Assembly: GCA_900542385.1 (NCBI GenBank)
Contig: UQNP01000096.1
Location: 1 to 7,106, forward strand
Source of the DNA: an uncultured Eubacterium sp.
GTDB taxonomy: Bacteria > Bacillota > Clostridia > Peptostreptococcales > Anaerovoracaceae
DNA length: 7,106 bases
Reading direction: 5' to 3'
Shown piece by piece: positions 5,072 to 7,106 of the stretch; within the stretch, counting starts at the first letter, position 1, and each line of letters starts with the position of its first letter. Both the position numbers and the translations under genes were made by a program. The notes beneath the pieces are model-generated. The model was not told where the DNA came from and ran no database searches. It worked only from the letters and a program-made list of their open reading frames with translations.

Positions 5072-6606
5072 AACCTGCCTTCTGTATCCAGCTTCTCGTA
5101 TTGACGTAAAAACCCGCGCAGTTTTTCACGTATTACAGAGCAGCCGCCTTTTTTATCCGATGCCATATTCACCGGCATGATCGGATCGTGCAGAGATTTT
5201 CTCACAAGGCACCATCCTCCAAGATCAAAATTTATCCTTACGCCTTCATAATTAGGCTTCTCTAATGACATTCCCTCTTCAGACTCTGAGTATTTTTCAA
5301 GATCATCAAGGACTTTGTCGGCATAAGCTGAAAAATCCTCTCCCTTTATCGGTATCCGTATCTCATCTTCTTCAAGCGGCTCTTTGAGAGCGGCGAGAAC
5401 GCTTTCCAAAGATTTTCCCTCTTTCTTGAGATTGGCAGCTTTGATTACTATTTTGACTGCCAGGTATGCCCCGTCATCGAGGAAATAATTTTCCTTGAAC
5501 GCCGCGTGTCCCGATGTCTCTATAGCAAGATGACAGTCGATGCCCTCCTTATTCAGCTCCTTCGCCTTGTTTATGACGTTTTTATAGCCTCTCCTGTATC
5601 TCAGATGCTTAAGTCCCAGCTCGCCTTCTATGAATCCGGTGAGCTGCCTGCTGGTGATGCTGTCCGTTACTACGGTAGAGGAAGGATGATCCTCTGCAAC
5701 CAGCGCCGCAGCCATGGCTACTATACCGTTCCTTGCGATTTCTTTTCCTGAGGCATCCACTGCCGCAGATCTGTCCACATCAGTATCGAAGATTATTCCG
5801 AAATCAGCTCCCGAGGATACGACCTTTTCGGAAACAGCTCTCATGGCCGCCTTGTCCTCAGGGTTCGGCGCATGGTTTGGAAAATTTCCGTCAGGCTCAA
5901 GGTACTGACTGCACGATATATCTGCTCCGAGAGGAGCCAAAACATCTTCGGCAAAGAAGCCTCCGCAGCCATTGCCTGCGTCAACTACTATTTTCATGTC
6001 GTCAAGGGGATTTTCATCTCCACCCGTTCCTCTTTTTATAAGATTCCTAAGGTGCATGGAGTAAAGAGACATCAAATCAGTCTTTATCACATTCGATCCA
6101 GCAGGATCTTCGCCTGTCTTCTCAGCAGCCTCATGCTGTCCCTGCGCCCTTTTTCCGCCTCTTTCAGCCTCCTGAGCGTAGCCTAGTATCGCGGATATAT
6201 CTGCCTTATCGAGACCTCCCTCTTTCGTAAAAAATTTAAACCCGTTCCTGTTGAAGGGCAGATGGCTTGCCGTTATCATGATCCCTCCATCAGCCTTTAT
6301 ATCGTCAAAAAGTGTCGCCATGAACATAGCTGGAGTTGACGCATACCCGCAGTCGTATACTGTGACTTTTACATTTGCAAACCCTTCGGCCAGTCCCTTA
6401 AGCAGCGCAGGACCGGATATACGGCAGTCTCTTCCGACAGCTACGGAAATTTTTTCTTTTCCCTTGTTTTCTCTCAGCCATCTTGCAAATCCTTCTGCTA
6501 TATTGGCAGCCTCTTTTTCAGTGAGATTTTTTTCCTCGCCTTCCACTCCGCAGACAGCTACCCCTCTTATATCGCTTCCGTTCTGCAATTTTTTATAATC
6601 GACCAT
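5068..6606 (-). CDS. Phosphomannomutase/phosphoglucomutase (alpha-D-phosphohexomutase), TASHLP type
   Basis: This is a 512-residue cytoplasmic phosphohexomutase, which moves phosphate between C6 and C1 of hexoses and feeds sugar-nucleotide and cell-surface glycan synthesis. All four active-site regions are visible but in variant form: phosphoserine loop TASHLPFNRNGFKFF (S114), metal loop DTDVDR (274-279), sugar-binding ETSGH (363-367) and phosphate-binding VRKSLHDP (468-475). Typical enzymes have TASHNP, DGDADR, E-SGH and R-SGTEP, so this belongs to a distinct branch; glucose versus mannose preference cannot be assigned. A hydrophilic, low-complexity stretch (about 145-175) joins domains 1 and 2. 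The ATG at 6606 is chosen because AAGGAG lies eight bases upstream; ATGs at 6639 and 6612 lack well-spaced sites. It starts the transcript from its own promoter and overlaps nnrE by four bases. Confidence 0.92.
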   Translation of the reverse strand: MVDYKKLQNGSDIRGVAVCGVEGEEKNLTEKEAANIAEGFARWLRENKGKEKISVAVGRDCRISGPALLKGLAEGFANVKVTVYDCGYASTPAMFMATLFDDIKADGGIMITASHLPFNRNGFKFFTKEGGLDKADISAILGYAQEAERGGKRAQGQHEAAEKTGEDPAGSNVIKTDLMSLYSMHLRNLIKRGTGGDENPLDDMKIVVDAGNGCGGFFAEDVLAPLGADISCSQYLEPDGNFPNHAPNPEDKAAMRAVSEKVVSSGADFGIIFDTDVDRSAAVDASGKEIARNGIVAMAAALVAEDHPSSTVVTDSITSRQLTGFIEGELGLKHLRYRRGYKNVINKAKELNKEGIDCHLAIETSGHAAFKENYFLDDGAYLAVKIVIKAANLKKEGKSLESVLAALKEPLEEDEIRIPIKGEDFSAYADKVLDDLEKYSESEEGMSLEKPNYEGVRINFDLGGWCLVRKSLHDPIMPVNMASDKKGGCSVIREKLRGFLRQYEKLDTEGRL

Positions 6607-6614
6607 TAGCATAT

Positions 6615-6620
6615 CTCCTT
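6615..6620 (-). promoter_or_regulatory. Ribosome binding site that decides the phosphohexomutase start
   Basis: AAGGAG (6620-6615 on the minus strand) is eight bases before the ATG at 6606 and only two bases before the ATG at 6612. The in-frame ATG at 6639 has no purine-rich site of this kind. The protein therefore most likely begins MVDYKKLQNGSDIRG. Confidence 0.8.
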
Positions 6621-6649
6621 CGTACAGCTTGTATATCATCTTTTGTTTT

Positions 6650-6678
6650 ATTATAAGCTATCGATGCTGCGCTTTAAA
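6650..6678 (-). promoter_or_regulatory. Candidate promoter for the phosphohexomutase-nnrE operon
   Basis: On the minus strand TTTAAA (6678-6673, four of six bases match the -35 consensus) and a perfect TATAAT (6655-6650) are 17 bases apart. They lie in the 76-bp gap after the CmpB-type gene. Transcription would begin near 6643, about 37 bases before the start codon. No terminator hairpin is visible between the CmpB-type gene and this promoter, so read-through from upstream is also possible. Confidence 0.6.
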
Positions 6679-6682
6679 GAAA

Positions 6683-7105
6683 TTATTTGTATGATTTAGT
6701 ATTTTTATTAAAGCGTACATGTATTCCCCGCTGAAGCGCATGAAACGTGCTGTTCATACCTTCCGAAACTGCCAGCACAGTAAAACATATCAAAAACCAC
6801 GCCAGTGAATATTCAGGACATACCTGTCCCAGTATATTCAGCATCTTACCTGAATAATCCCAGACATCCCATCCGTACCACATATTCACCACGATGCCGA
6901 CAAAAAATTCAAATACCGTTATTATCAGTGCGCCTGCCGCAGCTTTTGCCAGCATGGAAGCATCACGCCTTACTTTTAAATAGCAGTAGAATGTAAGCAG
7001 ACATGCGCCGCCTGTCAGCGTCATGGTCCAGTGAGTATATCCTCTGAAAAGATATTCAATTAAAGAATAGCCAGCAGCTCCCGTAAAAAAAACTAAAATC
7101 TCCAT
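6683..7105 (-). CDS. Small four-helix membrane protein, putative ABC-transporter permease (CmpB) family
   Basis: The visible 140 residues form a small integral membrane protein with about four hydrophobic segments (roughly 2-19, 29-43, 53-75 and 97-117). Recognisable family blocks are IEYLFRGYTHWTM--TGG (16-33), FEFFVGIVVNMWYGWDVWDYS (66-85) and N-LGQVCPEYSLAWF (89-103). These match the CmpB-type putative permease family (ABC_trans_CmpB), common as short proteins in Clostridia. No ATPase gene is adjacent and the function is not established; 'ABC permease' is only the family label. The ATG lies one base from the window edge, so its ribosome binding site cannot be seen and the true start could be further upstream. 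The C-terminal tail is basic (RFNKNTKSYK). It precedes the mutase gene by 76 bp on the same strand. Confidence 0.75.
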   Translation of the reverse strand: MEILVFFTGAAGYSLIEYLFRGYTHWTMTLTGGACLLTFYCYLKVRRDASMLAKAAAGALIITVFEFFVGIVVNMWYGWDVWDYSGKMLNILGQVCPEYSLAWFLICFTVLAVSEGMNSTFHALQRGIHVRFNKNTKSYK

Positions 7106-7106
7106 A

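Noticed and set aside
4541..5104. A 187-codon open frame on the plus strand
   Set aside because: It lies opposite nnrE, whose motifs are all intact, and reads as a shadow with no recognisable domain.
5068..6639. A longer phosphohexomutase beginning at the ATG at 6639
   Set aside because: There is no ribosome binding site, it would begin almost on top of the predicted transcription start, and AAGGAG fits the ATG at 6606.
1..7106. A defence island, toxin-antitoxin or mobile element suggested by the presence of mazG
   Set aside because: No MazE/MazF partner, nuclease, transposase, integrase or inverted-repeat boundary is visible, and the neighbours are housekeeping genes of even composition.

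Overview
The window looks like a piece of chromosome from a low-to-moderate G+C anaerobic member of the Bacillota, probably class Clostridia. This rests on heavy use of ATA (Ile) and AGA/AGG (Arg) codons, AAGGAG-type ribosome binding sites, and the protein families present: a small CmpB-type membrane protein, a single-domain MazG, a TASHLP-type phosphohexomutase and a long RNase HI. A finer placement cannot be supported from the sequence alone. There are no RNA genes, insertion sequences, phage genes or CRISPR arrays, and base composition looks even throughout.

Layout. Block 1 (1-2672) is on the minus strand. In transcription order it holds a histidine-phosphatase (GpmB-like) gene, a ribonuclease HI gene with an extended active-site loop, and a secreted or membrane-anchored metallophosphoesterase that runs off the left edge. 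A hairpin plus T-run sits exactly on the ribosome binding site of the metallophosphoesterase. A second hairpin lies between the GpmB-like gene and rnhA. Block 2 (about 2673-2814) is a divergent promoter region with a very good promoter on the plus strand and an extended -10 on the minus strand. Block 3 (2815-4171) is a plus-strand pair: an EamA drug/metabolite transporter overlapping a mazG-like nucleotide pyrophosphohydrolase. Block 4 (4162-4187) is a bidirectional hairpin terminator between convergent genes. Block 5 (4223-7105) is on the minus strand: a small CmpB-family membrane protein, then a phosphomannomutase/phosphoglucomutase, then a stand-alone NAD(P)H-hydrate epimerase joined to the mutase by an ATGA overlap.

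How the genes relate. Most are housekeeping or metabolite-repair functions: RNase HI removes RNA from RNA:DNA hybrids, MazG clears unwanted nucleoside triphosphates, NnrE repairs damaged NAD(P)H, and the mutase interconverts hexose phosphates. No coherent defence, secondary-metabolite or mobile system is visible. The points most worth a second look are the terminator-like hairpin that sequesters the metallophosphoesterase ribosome binding site, the roughly 30-residue insertion in RNase HI, the MazG that stops at the interdomain boundary, and the unusual active-site motifs of the phosphohexomutase.
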